Part shown: positions 47,189 through 55,719 of the stretch, one piece after another | Layout of the letters: every line of letters begins with the position of its first letter | Numbering within the stretch: position 1 is the first letter of the stretch | From: Saccharibacillus alkalitolerans | Lineage (GTDB): Bacteria > Bacillota > Bacilli > Paenibacillales > Paenibacillaceae | DNA: 64,000 nucleotides | Direction: 5' to 3' | Assembly (NCBI RefSeq): GCF_011090185.1 | Contig: NZ_JAAFGS010000008.1 | Location: 124,001-188,000, forward strand | Translations under genes and position numbers: made by a program | The notes under the pieces: generated by a model | Databases searched by the model: none | What the model was told of the DNA's origin: nothing | What the model saw: the letters and a program-made list of their open reading frames with translations, nothing else

Positions 47189-47800
47189 TTATTTCGCGGC
47201 TTCGTAACGTTTGGACACTTCGTCCCAGTTTACGACGTTCCAGAAAGTCGAGATGTAATCCGGACGTTTGTTCTGGAATTTCAGGTAGTAAGCGTGCTCC
47301 CATACATCCAGACCGAGGATCGGCGTTTGGCCTTCCATGATCGGGCTGTCCTGGTTCGGCGTGCTCGTTACGGCCAGTTTGCCGTCTTTGCCGACAACGA
47401 GCCAAGCCCAGCCGCTGCCGAAACGAGTCGTAGCCGCTTTGGCGAAGTCTTCTTTGAATTTATCGAATCCGCCCAGTTCGCTGTCGATCGCTTCTGCCAG
47501 GGCGCCCGAAGGGTTGCCGCCGCCGTTCGGTCCGATAACGGTCCAGAACAGGCTGTGGTTGTGGTGTCCGCCGCCGTTGTTGCGAACGGCCGTACGGATG
47601 CTTTCCGGTACGCTGTCCAGGTTGGCGATCAGCTCTTCGAGGCTCTTGCTTTGCAGCTCGGGAGCGCTCTCCAGGGCGTTGTTGAGGTTGGTCACGTATG
47701 TGTTGTGATGGCGATCGTGGTGGATTTCCATCGTCTGAGCGTCGATATGCGGCTCAAGCGCGTCGTTCGAATACGGCAGTGCCGGCAGTTCAAATGCCAT
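47189..47800 (-). CDS. sodA: Superoxide dismutase (Mn/Fe type)
   Basis: Dismutates superoxide to O2 and H2O2; cytoplasmic. It has 203 residues. The metal ligands are visible: His27 in [13 protein letters not shown], a His in [11 protein letters not shown], and Asp and His in [29 protein letters not shown] and the manganese-type residues around it favour Mn. The start follows AGGAGGT. A well-formed promoter lies at 47896. Confidence 0.97.
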   Translation of the reverse strand: MAFELPALPYSNDALEPHIDAQTMEIHHDRHHNTYVTNLNNALESAPELQSKSLEELIANLDSVPESIRTAVRNNGGGHHNHSLFWTVIGPNGGGNPSGALAEAIDSELGGFDKFKEDFAKAATTRFGSGWAWLVVGKDGKLAVTSTPNQDSPIMEGQTPILGLDVWEHAYYLKFQNKRPDYISTFWNVVNWDEVSKRYEAAK

Positions 47801-47895
47801 GATAAGATTACCTCCTGCTTAAGTTGGATTTGACGTTGCCTGCGGAAAATGATGAAGCTTACATGCGAAGTACATAGGAACGTCTTTACCTCTTT

Positions 47896-47924
47896 ATTAA
47901 ACAGGAACACTTTCTTTAAATCAA
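47896..47924 (-). promoter_or_regulatory. sodA promoter
   Basis: On the minus strand TTGATT (47924-47919), 17-base spacer, TTTAAT (47901-47896). Confidence 0.7.
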
Positions 47925-48520
47925 TAGATCATTTTTTCTCCGTGACTTTTTAGGTCAATGAAGAAAATCATAAATCGGGTGCGAAAACACGAGGTTTCAA
48001 GCCTTTTTCACGAAACGCGAGCATACCAAAATCAGGCGGAAACGGCCCGACCGCGCTTCGGAACGGGACAGGCGAGCAGCTGACATAAATAAAAATTCTG
48101 CATGAAATGAAAACGGAAGAAGTGTTAAAAAGGTCATAACGATGTAAAACGATGTTCGTTTATGATGGAGCGGCAGAGTGGACGGGCGAAGGCGGATTAT
48201 CCCTAAAAATCTGCCGAAAAAGCTCGAATTGTAGCGCTTTCAAAAGAAAAGTAATGTTTTTTCGTGTTACATGTGGTTTAATAATCGTGTGAGAAAGGTA
48301 AACCCGCTGGAAACCACGCATTTTTTCTGCCTTTTTTGTAAACCCGCGTCTTTCTTTCTGTAAAAACCTGATTCAAGTAAGCGTTTGCGAAAAGCTGCGA
48401 AGAGAAATTTTCATGGCGAAACGGACGGCAGCGATAGCCGGAAGCCGTTTTTGTGCTGTGGCGTTTACGCGCGACTTTTCGGCAACTGCTGCCATTTCCA
48501 AAGAAGAAGGGGATTCAAGC
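47925..48520. other. Gene-poor divergent region between sodA and GNAT gene
   Basis: About 600 bases, relatively AT-rich, with no supported gene. It contains the direct repeat GTAAACCCGC at 48298-48307 and 48338-48347 (40 bp apart), and a cre-like motif TGTAGCGCTTTCA at 48230-48242 that is one base shorter than consensus. No hairpin terminators are seen. Confidence 0.5.
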
Positions 48521-48946
48521 ATGAACGTTCGTTCTTTTCAGTTGAGTGATTCTAGCCGCATCACGGAACTTTTGCAGATCGCTTTATCCGAAGAATGTTA
48601 TGAAAAGACGATTGGGCCTTTTTCCCGGCAGCTGTCCTGGGATTCGGAACTGATCCTGGTCGCTGAAGACGGGGACGAGCTCGTCGGCGTGCTGATCGGC
48701 ACGATCGAGCGGGACATGGGTTGTTACTACCGCATCGCCGTTCATCCGGATTACCGCCGGCAGGGAATCGGCAAAGCGATGGTCGCCAAGCTCGAAAGCC
48801 GCTTCCAGCAGCGCAAAGTCAGCCACATTTTCGTATCGGGAGACGAGCACAACTCGCCCGCGTTCCCGCTGTACGAAGCGATGGGATACGGCGCCAACCG
48901 CATCCTGAACGCTGTCCAGAAACTGAGCATCCTGGCGGTGCACTAA
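48521..48946 (+). CDS. GNAT-family N-acetyltransferase
   Basis: Acetyltransferase of unknown substrate, 141 residues. NVRSFQLSDSSRITELLQIAL opens the fold, YYRIAVHPDYRRQGIGKAMVAKLE is the acetyl-CoA loop (Q/RxxGxG/A), and SGDEHNSPAFPLYEAMGYGANRIL is motif B. ATG 48521 follows AAGGGGAT. An ATG at 48413 would add 36 residues that look non-coding and has no ribosome site. Confidence 0.87.
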   Translation: MNVRSFQLSDSSRITELLQIALSEECYEKTIGPFSRQLSWDSELILVAEDGDELVGVLIGTIERDMGCYYRIAVHPDYRRQGIGKAMVAKLESRFQQRKVSHIFVSGDEHNSPAFPLYEAMGYGANRILNAVQKLSILAVH

Positions 48947-49185
48947 ACGGCGCAGCACGCACGGCATATCCGGGAGCGGGGAGCTTCGGATAGCGCGACG
49001 GGCCGAAGAACAGACAAACGCGCGGGTCCCCGGAAAGGAACCGCTTGAATTTGAATAAGCATGCCCGTTCCATCGGGTTTCCGCACGGCCGAGCGCCGCC
49101 GCGGGAGTCGGAGAGCGCGGGCGTGCTTTTATTTTTTTGGAGCGCAATCCCTGCAAAACTGCTCGATTTTGCTTCGCGTTAGAGG

Positions 49186-49191
49186 TAAAAT
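49186..49191 (+). promoter_or_regulatory. Possible -10 of queG-ogt gene
   Basis: TAAAAT in GGTAAAATAGAGGTT, nearly identical to the -10 region of the YitT gene; the -35 is weak. Confidence 0.4.
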
Positions 49192-49275
49192 AGAGGTTGG
49201 CCCAAATGACGGATTCATGCGGTCGCACCGCATTTTTGGCATAGACGAATGTTTGAAGAAGGGGGGGGAATCGGC

Positions 49276-51207
49276 ATGAACGAACGGACAACGCAGGAGA
49301 GCGGGACGGCGAAGACGGCTTCGTGGGAAGCGCTGAAGCGCGAAATTATCGAAGCGGCGCCGTCGCTCGGCATCGACGACATCGGTTTCGCTTCGGCCGA
49401 TCCGTTCTTGTCGCTGCGGGTACGGCTTGAACAGCACCGCGCGAAAGGATATGAATCGGGCTTCGAGGAGCCGGATCTGGACAAGCGCACGTATCCGGCG
49501 CTCAGTCATGAAGATCCGCAGTCGCTGATCGCGATCGCGGTGGCTTACCCGTCGAAGCTGGAAAACGCGCCGAAGTCGGAGCCGGGCCGAACCCGGGGCA
49601 TGATGGCGCGGTCGGCATGGGGACGGGATTACCATCACGTGCTTCGGGAAGCGATGGAGCGGCTGGTTGATTTTATCAAGGAAAGGGTGCCGTGGGCGAG
49701 CGTCGTCAACATGGTGGATACCGGCGTGCTGTCCGACCGGGCCGTGGCGCATCGGGCGGGCATCGGCTTCCAGGGGAAAAACTGCATGATCATCTCGCCC
49801 AAATACGGCTCGTGGATCTATCTCGGCGAGCTGATCACGAACATTCCGTTCTCTCCGGACGAAGAAGTGCAGGAGGACTGCGGCGACTGCACGCGCTGCA
49901 TCGACGCCTGCCCGACCGGCGCGCTGGTCGGTCCCGGCGAACTGAACGCCCAGCGCTGCGTCTCCTTTTTGACGCAGACCAAGGGACTGCTCAGCGAGGA
50001 GTTCATGATGAAGATCGGCAACCGTTTGTACGGCTGCGACACCTGCCAGATCGTCTGCCCGAAAAATAAAGGCAAGCACTGGCCGCATCACGAGCAGCTT
50101 CAGCCGGATCCGGAAAAAGCCAAGCCGCTGCTGCTGCCGCTGCTCGATTTAAGCAATCGGCAGTTCAAGGAGCAGTTCGGCGATACGGCGGCGGCGTGGC
50201 GCGGCCGGGGACCGATCCAGCGCAACGCCGTCATCGCGCTGGGGAATTTCAAGGACGAGGCGGCGATGCCCAAGCTCGCCGAGGTGCTGCAGAGCGACCC
50301 GCGTCCGGTCATGCGCGGCACGGCCGCGTGGTCCATCGGCCGGATCGGCGGTTCCGCCGCCGAAGAAGCCCTGCTTGCCGCTCAGGCGCTGGAGCAGGAT
50401 GCGGAAGTGCTGGAGCGGATCGCTCTCGCGCTGAGCGAAGCGCGCGAAGGCCGCAGGCCGCGTCCCGCGAAGGGCGACCCTTCGCGGCGCGGCGCGGCCG
50501 CCGAGCCGGATGCGCGGCTCGGAGCGGGAAGCGCCGCTCCGGCTGCGGGCGCGGACGGTCCGCCATGCGAAGCCGGAACGCCGGCGGAGCAGGCGGGAGA
50601 GGCCGATCCGGCCGGAGACGTTCCGGGCGGAGGAATTCCGCAGGAAGCCGTTTCGGAGGCGCCGGCCGGGACGCTCGTATACGACGAAATGCAGTCGCCG
50701 ATCGGACCGCTGCTGCTGACGGCGAGCGGAAAAGGATTGTGCCGAATCGATTTCGGCACGTTCGGGAGCCGCGCCGCCGCGCTGGAGATCTGGGCTCGGC
50801 GATGGTTCGGCGGGGCGGAGATCGTGCGGCGGCCCGAAGCGATCAAGCCGTACAAAAAGCAGATTTTCGAGTATTTGACGGGCCGCAGGGAAAAGTTCGA
50901 ATTGGATCTGGATCTGCGCGGCACTCCTTTTCAGATCGAAGTATGGCGCGCGCTGGAAGATGTCGGTTACGGAGGCACCGCATCCTACAAACGGATTGCC
51001 GAGGCCGTGGGCCGTCCCAAGGCGGTGCGCGCGGTAGGCGGCGCCAACAACCGCAACCCTCTGCCGATCGTGCTGCCCTGCCATCGCATCGTCGGCGCCG
51101 ACGGCAAAATGGTAGGTTACGCCGGAGGACTCGGCGTAAAAGAGAAGCTGCTCGAGATCGAGCGAAGAGGCGTGCGATCGCGCGGGAATGCCGTTCGCCC
51201 CGATTGA
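49276..51207 (+). CDS. queG: Fusion of epoxyqueuosine reductase QueG and O6-alkylguanine-DNA alkyltransferase
   Basis: Single 643-residue frame with two enzymes. Residues about 20-390 are QueG, which reduces epoxyqueuosine to queuosine in tRNA. It has DTGVLSDRAVAHRAGIGFQGKN, the ferredoxin clusters CGDCTRCIDACP (Cys202 first) and CDTCQIVCP (from 254), and C-terminal HEAT-like repeats (AVIALGNFKDEAAMPKLAEVL). An A/G/P-rich linker spans about 393-470. Residues about 472-630 are an Ogt/AGT domain with FQIEVWRALEDVGYGGTASYKRIAEAVGRP and the suicide Cys602 in LPCHRIVGADGKMVGYAGGLGVKEKLL. ATG 49276 follows a poly-G ribosome site. Both halves look catalytically intact. Confidence 0.9.
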   Translation: MNERTTQESGTAKTASWEALKREIIEAAPSLGIDDIGFASADPFLSLRVRLEQHRAKGYESGFEEPDLDKRTYPALSHEDPQSLIAIAVAYPSKLENAPKSEPGRTRGMMARSAWGRDYHHVLREAMERLVDFIKERVPWASVVNMVDTGVLSDRAVAHRAGIGFQGKNCMIISPKYGSWIYLGELITNIPFSPDEEVQEDCGDCTRCIDACPTGALVGPGELNAQRCVSFLTQTKGLLSEEFMMKIGNRLYGCDTCQIVCPKNKGKHWPHHEQLQPDPEKAKPLLLPLLDLSNRQFKEQFGDTAAAWRGRGPIQRNAVIALGNFKDEAAMPKLAEVLQSDPRPVMRGTAAWSIGRIGGSAAEEALLAAQALEQDAEVLERIALALSEAREGRRPRPAKGDPSRRGAAAEPDARLGAGSAAPAAGADGPPCEAGTPAEQAGEADPAGDVPGGGIPQEAVSEAPAGTLVYDEMQSPIGPLLLTASGKGLCRIDFGTFGSRAAALEIWARRWFGGAEIVRRPEAIKPYKKQIFEYLTGRREKFELDLDLRGTPFQIEVWRALEDVGYGGTASYKRIAEAVGRPKAVRAVGGANNRNPLPIVLPCHRIVGADGKMVGYAGGLGVKEKLLEIERRGVRSRGNAVRPD

Positions 51208-51248
51208 CGGAACGCTTGGGCGGACGCGGAAAGCACGGCAATTATAAA

Positions 51249-51277
51249 TTGCGGCGATTGCCGCCTCGTGCTACACT
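51249..51277 (+). promoter_or_regulatory. Probable promoter of YneF gene
   Basis: TTGCGG (51249-51254), 17-base spacer, TACACT (51272-51277). Confidence 0.6.
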
Positions 51278-51333
51278 TAAGACGTGCGTCTTTGCGCACA
51301 TAAACAGCAAAATAACGTGGGGTGACAGCAGCG

Positions 51334-51615
51334 ATGTGGTGGAATTACGTGATACCGATCGTGACATTGATCGTCGGTTTGGTCGGCGGATTCTTTATCG
51401 GCGTTTATTATCTGCGCCAGCAGCTTACCAAAATGCAGAACGACCCGCAAATGCTGCAAAAAATGGCCAAACAGATGGGATATAATCTGAACGGCAAGCA
51501 GATGCAGCAGGCGCAGCAGATGATGAAGAAAAACGGCGGCAGCGTGCCCGGCGGAATGCCCGGCGGCAAAGCGCCTAAAGGCAATGCGTTTCCTCCCAAC
51601 AAGCGGAGAAAATAA
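51334..51615 (+). CDS. YneF-family (UPF0154) membrane protein
   Basis: Small single-pass membrane protein of unknown function, 93 residues. The N-terminus WWNYVIPIVTLIVGLVGGFFIGVYYLRQQL is one TM helix with the family's GxxGFFxGxYxxRxQL pattern. Then NDPQMLQKMAKQMGYNLNGKQMQQAQQMMKK follows, as in YneF, and a Gly/Pro/Lys-rich tail. ATG 51334 lies 8 bases after GGGGTGA. It has its own promoter. Confidence 0.9.
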   Translation: MWWNYVIPIVTLIVGLVGGFFIGVYYLRQQLTKMQNDPQMLQKMAKQMGYNLNGKQMQQAQQMMKKNGGSVPGGMPGGKAPKGNAFPPNKRRK

Positions 51616-51717
51616 GCGCGGCCTCCGGGTGCCCGCGGGAGCCCGGCATATGCGCCGATCCGGCTTCGTCCGTACAAAGCGGAGCCGGGCCGCGCATCAG
51701 GTAAGGAGGAACGGAAC

Positions 51718-52311
51718 ATGTCCGGCTTGAACGATTATACAAATAAAAAGGTTGACGACAACCGCGAGCAGATCGAGCATCACATCGCCAAGATTCTGGA
51801 GCTGATCGGCGAGGACCCGCAGCGGGAAGGGCTGCTGGATACTCCGGCACGCGTGACGCGAATGTACGAAGAAATTTTTGCCGGATACGACGTCGACCCC
51901 CGGGAAGCGCTGGGCGTGACGTTCGACGAACATCACGAAGAATTGGTCATCGTCAAGGACATCGTGTATTACAGCCAGTGCGAACATCACATGGCTCCGT
52001 TCTTCGGCAAGATTCATATCGGTTATATTCCGAACGGCCGCATCGCCGGGCTGAGCAAATTCGCCCGATTGGCCGAAGCGGTAACGCGGCGCCTGCAGGT
52101 GCAGGAGCGCATCACGACGCAGATCGCCGACATTTTGGTGGAAGTGCTCCAGCCGAAAGGCGTCATGGTCGTCGTGGAAGGCGAGCATCTGTGCATGTGC
52201 GCGCGCGGCGTGAAGAAACCGGGCAGCAAGACGGTCACGACTGCCGTACGCGGCGTTCTTCGCAACGACGCGGCGCAGCGGGCGGAATGCCTGACGCTCA
52301 TCAAGAATTGA
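51718..52311 (+). CDS. folE: GTP cyclohydrolase I
   Basis: First step of folate/tetrahydrobiopterin synthesis: GTP to dihydroneopterin triphosphate; it is also the entry to queuosine biosynthesis, interesting beside queG. It has 197 residues. Zinc and catalytic residues appear in [23 protein letters not shown] and [36 protein letters not shown] is the N-terminal signature. A strong AAGGAGG site precedes the ATG. A large nested hairpin terminates it. Confidence 0.97.
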   Translation: MSGLNDYTNKKVDDNREQIEHHIAKILELIGEDPQREGLLDTPARVTRMYEEIFAGYDVDPREALGVTFDEHHEELVIVKDIVYYSQCEHHMAPFFGKIHIGYIPNGRIAGLSKFARLAEAVTRRLQVQERITTQIADILVEVLQPKGVMVVVEGEHLCMCARGVKKPGSKTVTTAVRGVLRNDAAQRAECLTLIKN

Positions 52312-52327
52312 AACGACATGCAGCATG

Positions 52328-52423
52328 AACCTGTCCGGCCGGAGGCCGTGCTTTCAAAACGCCTTATCTTTCCGGATAAGCCGCCGCTTTTGAAAGCACG
52401 CCGCGGGCCGGCGGGTTCTTTTT
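52328..52423 (+). terminator. Large nested hairpin terminator after folE
   Basis: A 13-bp perfect stem (52347-52359 with 52388-52400) encloses a small CTTATC/GATAAG hairpin. It is extended outward by imperfect CCGGCC/GGCCGG-type pairing, ending in CTTTTTT. Confidence 0.75.
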
Positions 52424-52478
52424 TCAGCTTGGGAGACGAGTCAGGACCTACGGAAGAACAAGGGGAGGAGCGGATTAC

Positions 52479-53012
52479 ATGAAGAAGACGGCAATCGGTT
52501 TTGCGCTGCTGCTGTTGGTGGTGCTGACGGCCTGCGGCAAGCCGGCCTGGATCGGCAATCAGGAAGCGGAGCCGCTGAAAGGAACGGAGCAGCTGTTCGA
52601 TCTGAAGGCTTACGATGCCGGCGAGCAGGTGACGCTGAACTGGGAAGGCTCTCAGGTGCCGGGGACGTTCGAACGTCATCCCGACCTGCCGATCGGCGTG
52701 TATTTGCCCGAAGGAGCGGAAGCTTTTAAAATGGGGAACGACACGGCCTGGGGCTTTCAAAGCGGGCAGATTTTTATGACCGTCACCCGGAATTCGCTGA
52801 TCGATCCTTCGCTGATGCGCGACCGCACGGAGGAATTAATGAATTATAAGGAATACCAAGGCTCGATCAACGATGGACGGATTGCGGACTTTTTCAAGGT
52901 GGAACAGGGCGGAGAAACTTATGTCGTCTCGTTCACCTACCTCGATAAAGCCAAAGCTCTGCCGCTGCTGCTCGACATGGCCAAAAGCTTGCGGACGGTA
53001 TCGGAAAAATAA
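52479..53012 (+). CDS. Predicted lipoprotein of unknown function
   Basis: Membrane-anchored extracytoplasmic protein, 177 residues. The signal KKTAIGFALLLLVVLTAC has a lipobox LTAC with Cys19. The mature part (AWIGNQEAEPLKGTEQLF..., FMTVTRNSLIDPSLMRDR, YVVSFTYLDKAKALPLLLDMAKSL) is a soluble mixed domain with no recognised family. ATG 52479 follows AAGGGGAGGAG. It is monocistronic, with terminators before and after it. Confidence 0.82.
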   Translation: MKKTAIGFALLLLVVLTACGKPAWIGNQEAEPLKGTEQLFDLKAYDAGEQVTLNWEGSQVPGTFERHPDLPIGVYLPEGAEAFKMGNDTAWGFQSGQIFMTVTRNSLIDPSLMRDRTEELMNYKEYQGSINDGRIADFFKVEQGGETYVVSFTYLDKAKALPLLLDMAKSLRTVSEK

Positions 53013-53033
53013 GCGGATGAAGGCGGTAACGAG

Positions 53034-53080
53034 AAAGACCCGGCGCGAAGCGGCATGCTTCGCTTTCGGGTCTTTTTTTG
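53034..53080 (+). terminator. Terminator after lipoprotein gene
   Basis: AAAGACCCG pairs with CGGGTCTTT around an inner CGAAGC/GCTTCG hairpin, with seven T. Confidence 0.85.
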
Positions 53081-53178
53081 CGTTTCGGATCAATGACGGC
53101 CAGCCTGTAGACCTCTGACTTTATTCGGAAAGATCGTTTAGTAAAAAAATATCTTAACAAAAGACGTAAAATCGTTTA

Positions 53179-53210
53179 TTTTATACTTAAGTTATATTTA
53201 AAGTATAAAA
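53179..53210 (+). promoter_or_regulatory. Candidate TetR operator and promoter of ABC-tetR operon
   Basis: TTTTATACTT (53179-53188) and AAGTATAAAA (53201-53210) form a perfect 10-bp inverted repeat with a 12-base centre. It contains TATACT and TATATT -10-like sequences and runs into the ribosome site of the ABC gene. Confidence 0.65.
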
Positions 53211-53221
53211 GGGGTGCTAAG

Positions 53222-54121
53222 ATGGCGATTATTCAAGTCGAGTCCCTAAGCAAAGATTATAAAGGAAAACATGCTGTATCCGATCTGAATCTCGATGTTC
53301 GGGCCGGAGAAATTTATGGGTTTATTGGACCGAACGGAGCGGGAAAGTCCACAACGATCCGCATGATCATGCAGCTGGCCAAGCCGACGTCGGGCCGGAT
53401 CCTGCTGTTCGGTCAGGAGGCTCTCCGTCCTTCCCCCGAACTGCGCCGCCGGATCGGCTATCTGCCTTCGGAAATTCGTCTGTACGAACGCTGGACCGGC
53501 CGGGAAAGCCTGGCGTTTACGGCGCGGGCCTACGGATTGAAGCTCGACGGCACGGACTTTCGCGAACAGGCGGGGATGCTGGATCTTGATTTGGACAAGA
53601 AGATCAAGTCGTACTCGCTCGGCAACCGCAAGAAGCTGGGATTGATTCAGTGTCTGCTGCACAAGCCCGATCTGCTGATTCTCGACGAACCGACTTCGGG
53701 ACTCGACCCGCTGATCCAGCGCAAGCTGATCGACATGCTCAAGCGGCAGCGCGAAGACGGCATGACCATTTTCTTTTCCACTCATGTATTGAGCGAAGTG
53801 GAAAGGCTGTGCGACCGCGTGGCGATGATCCGCGGCGGCCGCCTGCTGCGGGTGGAGAACGTCGAAGGATTCTCGGGCGCGAGGCGCCACGTATTCAAAG
53901 TGCGCTTTGCCGGCGAAGAAGACCGGACGCGGGAGCTCGGGCTGCGGGAGTTCGATGACGGAGCGTTCTTGAAGGACGGCGTGCACCGCTTCAGCGCGGA
54001 CGGACCGCTGGGGCCCGTTTTGCGGAAGCTGAGCGGCTGCGAAATTGTGGAACTGACGGTCGAGCGCCCGACGCTTGAAGATGTCTTCATGCGGGATTAC
54101 GAACAGGAGGAAGAGCGATGA
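53222..54121 (+). CDS. ABC transporter ATP-binding protein (ABC-2 type exporter)
   Basis: ATPase of a drug or lipid exporter, 299 residues. Walker A is GPNGAGKST, the signature is YSLGNRKKLGLIQCLL, Walker B is LLILDEPTSGLDP and the H-loop is STHVLSEVERLCDR. A C-terminal domain of about 80 residues follows. It overlaps the permease gene by 4 bases and is followed by a TetR gene, forming a three-gene operon. The substrate is unknown; BcrA-type antibiotic exporters are close relatives. Confidence 0.9.
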   Translation: MAIIQVESLSKDYKGKHAVSDLNLDVRAGEIYGFIGPNGAGKSTTIRMIMQLAKPTSGRILLFGQEALRPSPELRRRIGYLPSEIRLYERWTGRESLAFTARAYGLKLDGTDFREQAGMLDLDLDKKIKSYSLGNRKKLGLIQCLLHKPDLLILDEPTSGLDPLIQRKLIDMLKRQREDGMTIFFSTHVLSEVERLCDRVAMIRGGRLLRVENVEGFSGARRHVFKVRFAGEEDRTRELGLREFDDGAFLKDGVHRFSADGPLGPVLRKLSGCEIVELTVERPTLEDVFMRDYEQEEER

Positions 54122-54909
54122 AGCGAAATTTGATCGGCATGGAATTAAAGTCGCTGCGCGTTTCGTTTCTGGTGGGCACGCTGGTGCTGCTCGCTTATCA
54201 GTTTGCGCTGGGCGCGATGGCGGATTCGTTTATGGGAAACGCGGGAATGATGGAACTGCTCGAAGGGAAATCGGCGATTCTGGAGTCGTTCGGCATCGAT
54301 CCCGTCATGATGTCTTCTTACGAGGGTTGGGTCGGAGCGCAGCCGCATACGCTGTTCGTGCTGCTGATCGGCGCTTTTTCGGCTATCTGGGCCGGTACCT
54401 GCATCACCCGCGAACGGGATAAAGGAACGGCGGAGTATCTGTTCGCGCTTCCCTACGCCCGGCAGGAAATCTTTTTTTCCAAAGCGGCCGCTCACCTGCT
54501 GCTCGTCACTGTAATCGCGGGGCTGACGTTTCTCGTCAACTGGCTCGCCGGGGAATGGTTCAGCCGCGTGTCCGATGTGCGGGCGCTCCTAATGCTCGCC
54601 GCGGCCGGCTGCTGCGTCGCGCTCGCTTTTCTGGGCGTCGGTTATCTGATGACCTTCTGGATGACATCGGAACGCACGGCGACTTCGGCGGGGATCGGTA
54701 TTGTGCTGGTCATGTTCTTCATGGGCCTCCTTTCCACGGCGCAGGGAACGGCGGCGAAGCTGGCGAGTCTGAGTCTGTTCCGGCTGTTTCCTCCCAACGA
54801 AGTCGTCGCGCACGGTTCCTTGACAGCGGCAGGCGTATTGATTACCGTTGGATTATACGGAATCGGCCTGGCTGCCGCCGCCTGGGGGTTGGGACGTCAG
54901 GATTTATAA
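54118..54909 (+). CDS. ABC-2 type transporter permease
   Basis: Membrane partner of the preceding ATPase, 263 residues with six TM helices (FLVGTLVLLAYQFALGAM, LFVLLIGAFSAIWAGTCITRERDKGTAEYLFALP, and four others). The RERDKGTAEYLFALPYAR loop is the ABC-2 coupling helix. It is translationally coupled to the ATPase gene and 22 bases before the TetR gene. Confidence 0.9.
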   Translation: MKRNLIGMELKSLRVSFLVGTLVLLAYQFALGAMADSFMGNAGMMELLEGKSAILESFGIDPVMMSSYEGWVGAQPHTLFVLLIGAFSAIWAGTCITRERDKGTAEYLFALPYARQEIFFSKAAAHLLLVTVIAGLTFLVNWLAGEWFSRVSDVRALLMLAAAGCCVALAFLGVGYLMTFWMTSERTATSAGIGIVLVMFFMGLLSTAQGTAAKLASLSLFRLFPPNEVVAHGSLTAAGVLITVGLYGIGLAAAAWGLGRQDL

Positions 54910-54931
54910 ACAGGAAGGCGTGAGAGGCACA

Positions 54932-55543
54932 TTGAGCGGCAAACGCGAACGGGTCGTCGAGGCCGCTTCCGCGCTGTTTTTCGAATACGGCATTGCCGAG
55001 ACCGGAATGGAGCGGATCGCCGAGGCGGCCTCGGTATCCAAGATGACGCTGTATAATTATTTCAACAATAAAGAAGGACTGCTGCGCGAGGTCATGGATC
55101 GGATGATCCGAAAAGCGGAAGCGGATATCGATCGTGTGCTGGGCGAGGAAACCGATCCTTTCGAGGCGCTGCTTCGGCTCCGCCACGAAGCGTCCTACGC
55201 GGCGGTCTCCGACGTCTTCGTCAGAGACCTGCTAGACGGGTACCCGGACATCGCGGCTGAATTGATGGAGTTGGAGACGAAAAACATGGCGGGCAAGGTA
55301 GAGCGGATTATTTTTCAAAGCCAGCAGTCCGGCATGCTCCGCAAAGACGTGTCGCCTCATGTGATGTACGTATTCATGATGGCGGTCAAAGATTACTTGA
55401 GCCGACCGGGGACCTGGAACGGCATGCCCGACGTTCGCGCCGCTTCGGAGCAGGTTCTGTCGCTGATGTACGGCGGAATCTTGAGCGAGGAGTATCGGAA
55501 GGAAGCGAAAACGCGGGATCCGGGGGAGAACGGAACGCCTTGA
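54932..55543 (+). CDS. TetR/AcrR-family regulator
   Basis: One-component repressor, about 203 residues. The N-terminal HTH is KRERVVEAASALFFEYGIAETGMERIAEAASVSKMTLYNYFNNKEGLLREV, a textbook TetR domain. The C-terminal ligand domain is helical and unassigned. TTG 54932 behind GAGAGG is the likeliest start; GTG 54920 is an alternative. It is last in the operon, so autoregulation through the inverted repeat at 53179 is likely. Confidence 0.88.
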   Translation: MSGKRERVVEAASALFFEYGIAETGMERIAEAASVSKMTLYNYFNNKEGLLREVMDRMIRKAEADIDRVLGEETDPFEALLRLRHEASYAAVSDVFVRDLLDGYPDIAAELMELETKNMAGKVERIIFQSQQSGMLRKDVSPHVMYVFMMAVKDYLSRPGTWNGMPDVRAASEQVLSLMYGGILSEEYRKEAKTRDPGENGTP

Positions 55544-55719
55544 CGCGATCGAATCGCCTGCGGATTTCCCGGAACAGGGAGAAACGGGGAGGCGAGGAGA
55601 ACGCGTCCTTTCGTTTCATGTTTTGAAGCGTATTCGATTACGGTACATGATAATAAGGACAACATGCGGGACAGGTAACGTTCGAACAGGTTCATATTCG
55701 GGAAGGGGAGCGGACGCGG

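Noticed and set aside
48230-48242. cre-like motif TGTAGCGCTTTCA
   Set aside because: One base shorter than the catabolite-response consensus, and no obvious carbon-catabolism gene downstream; kept only as a note.
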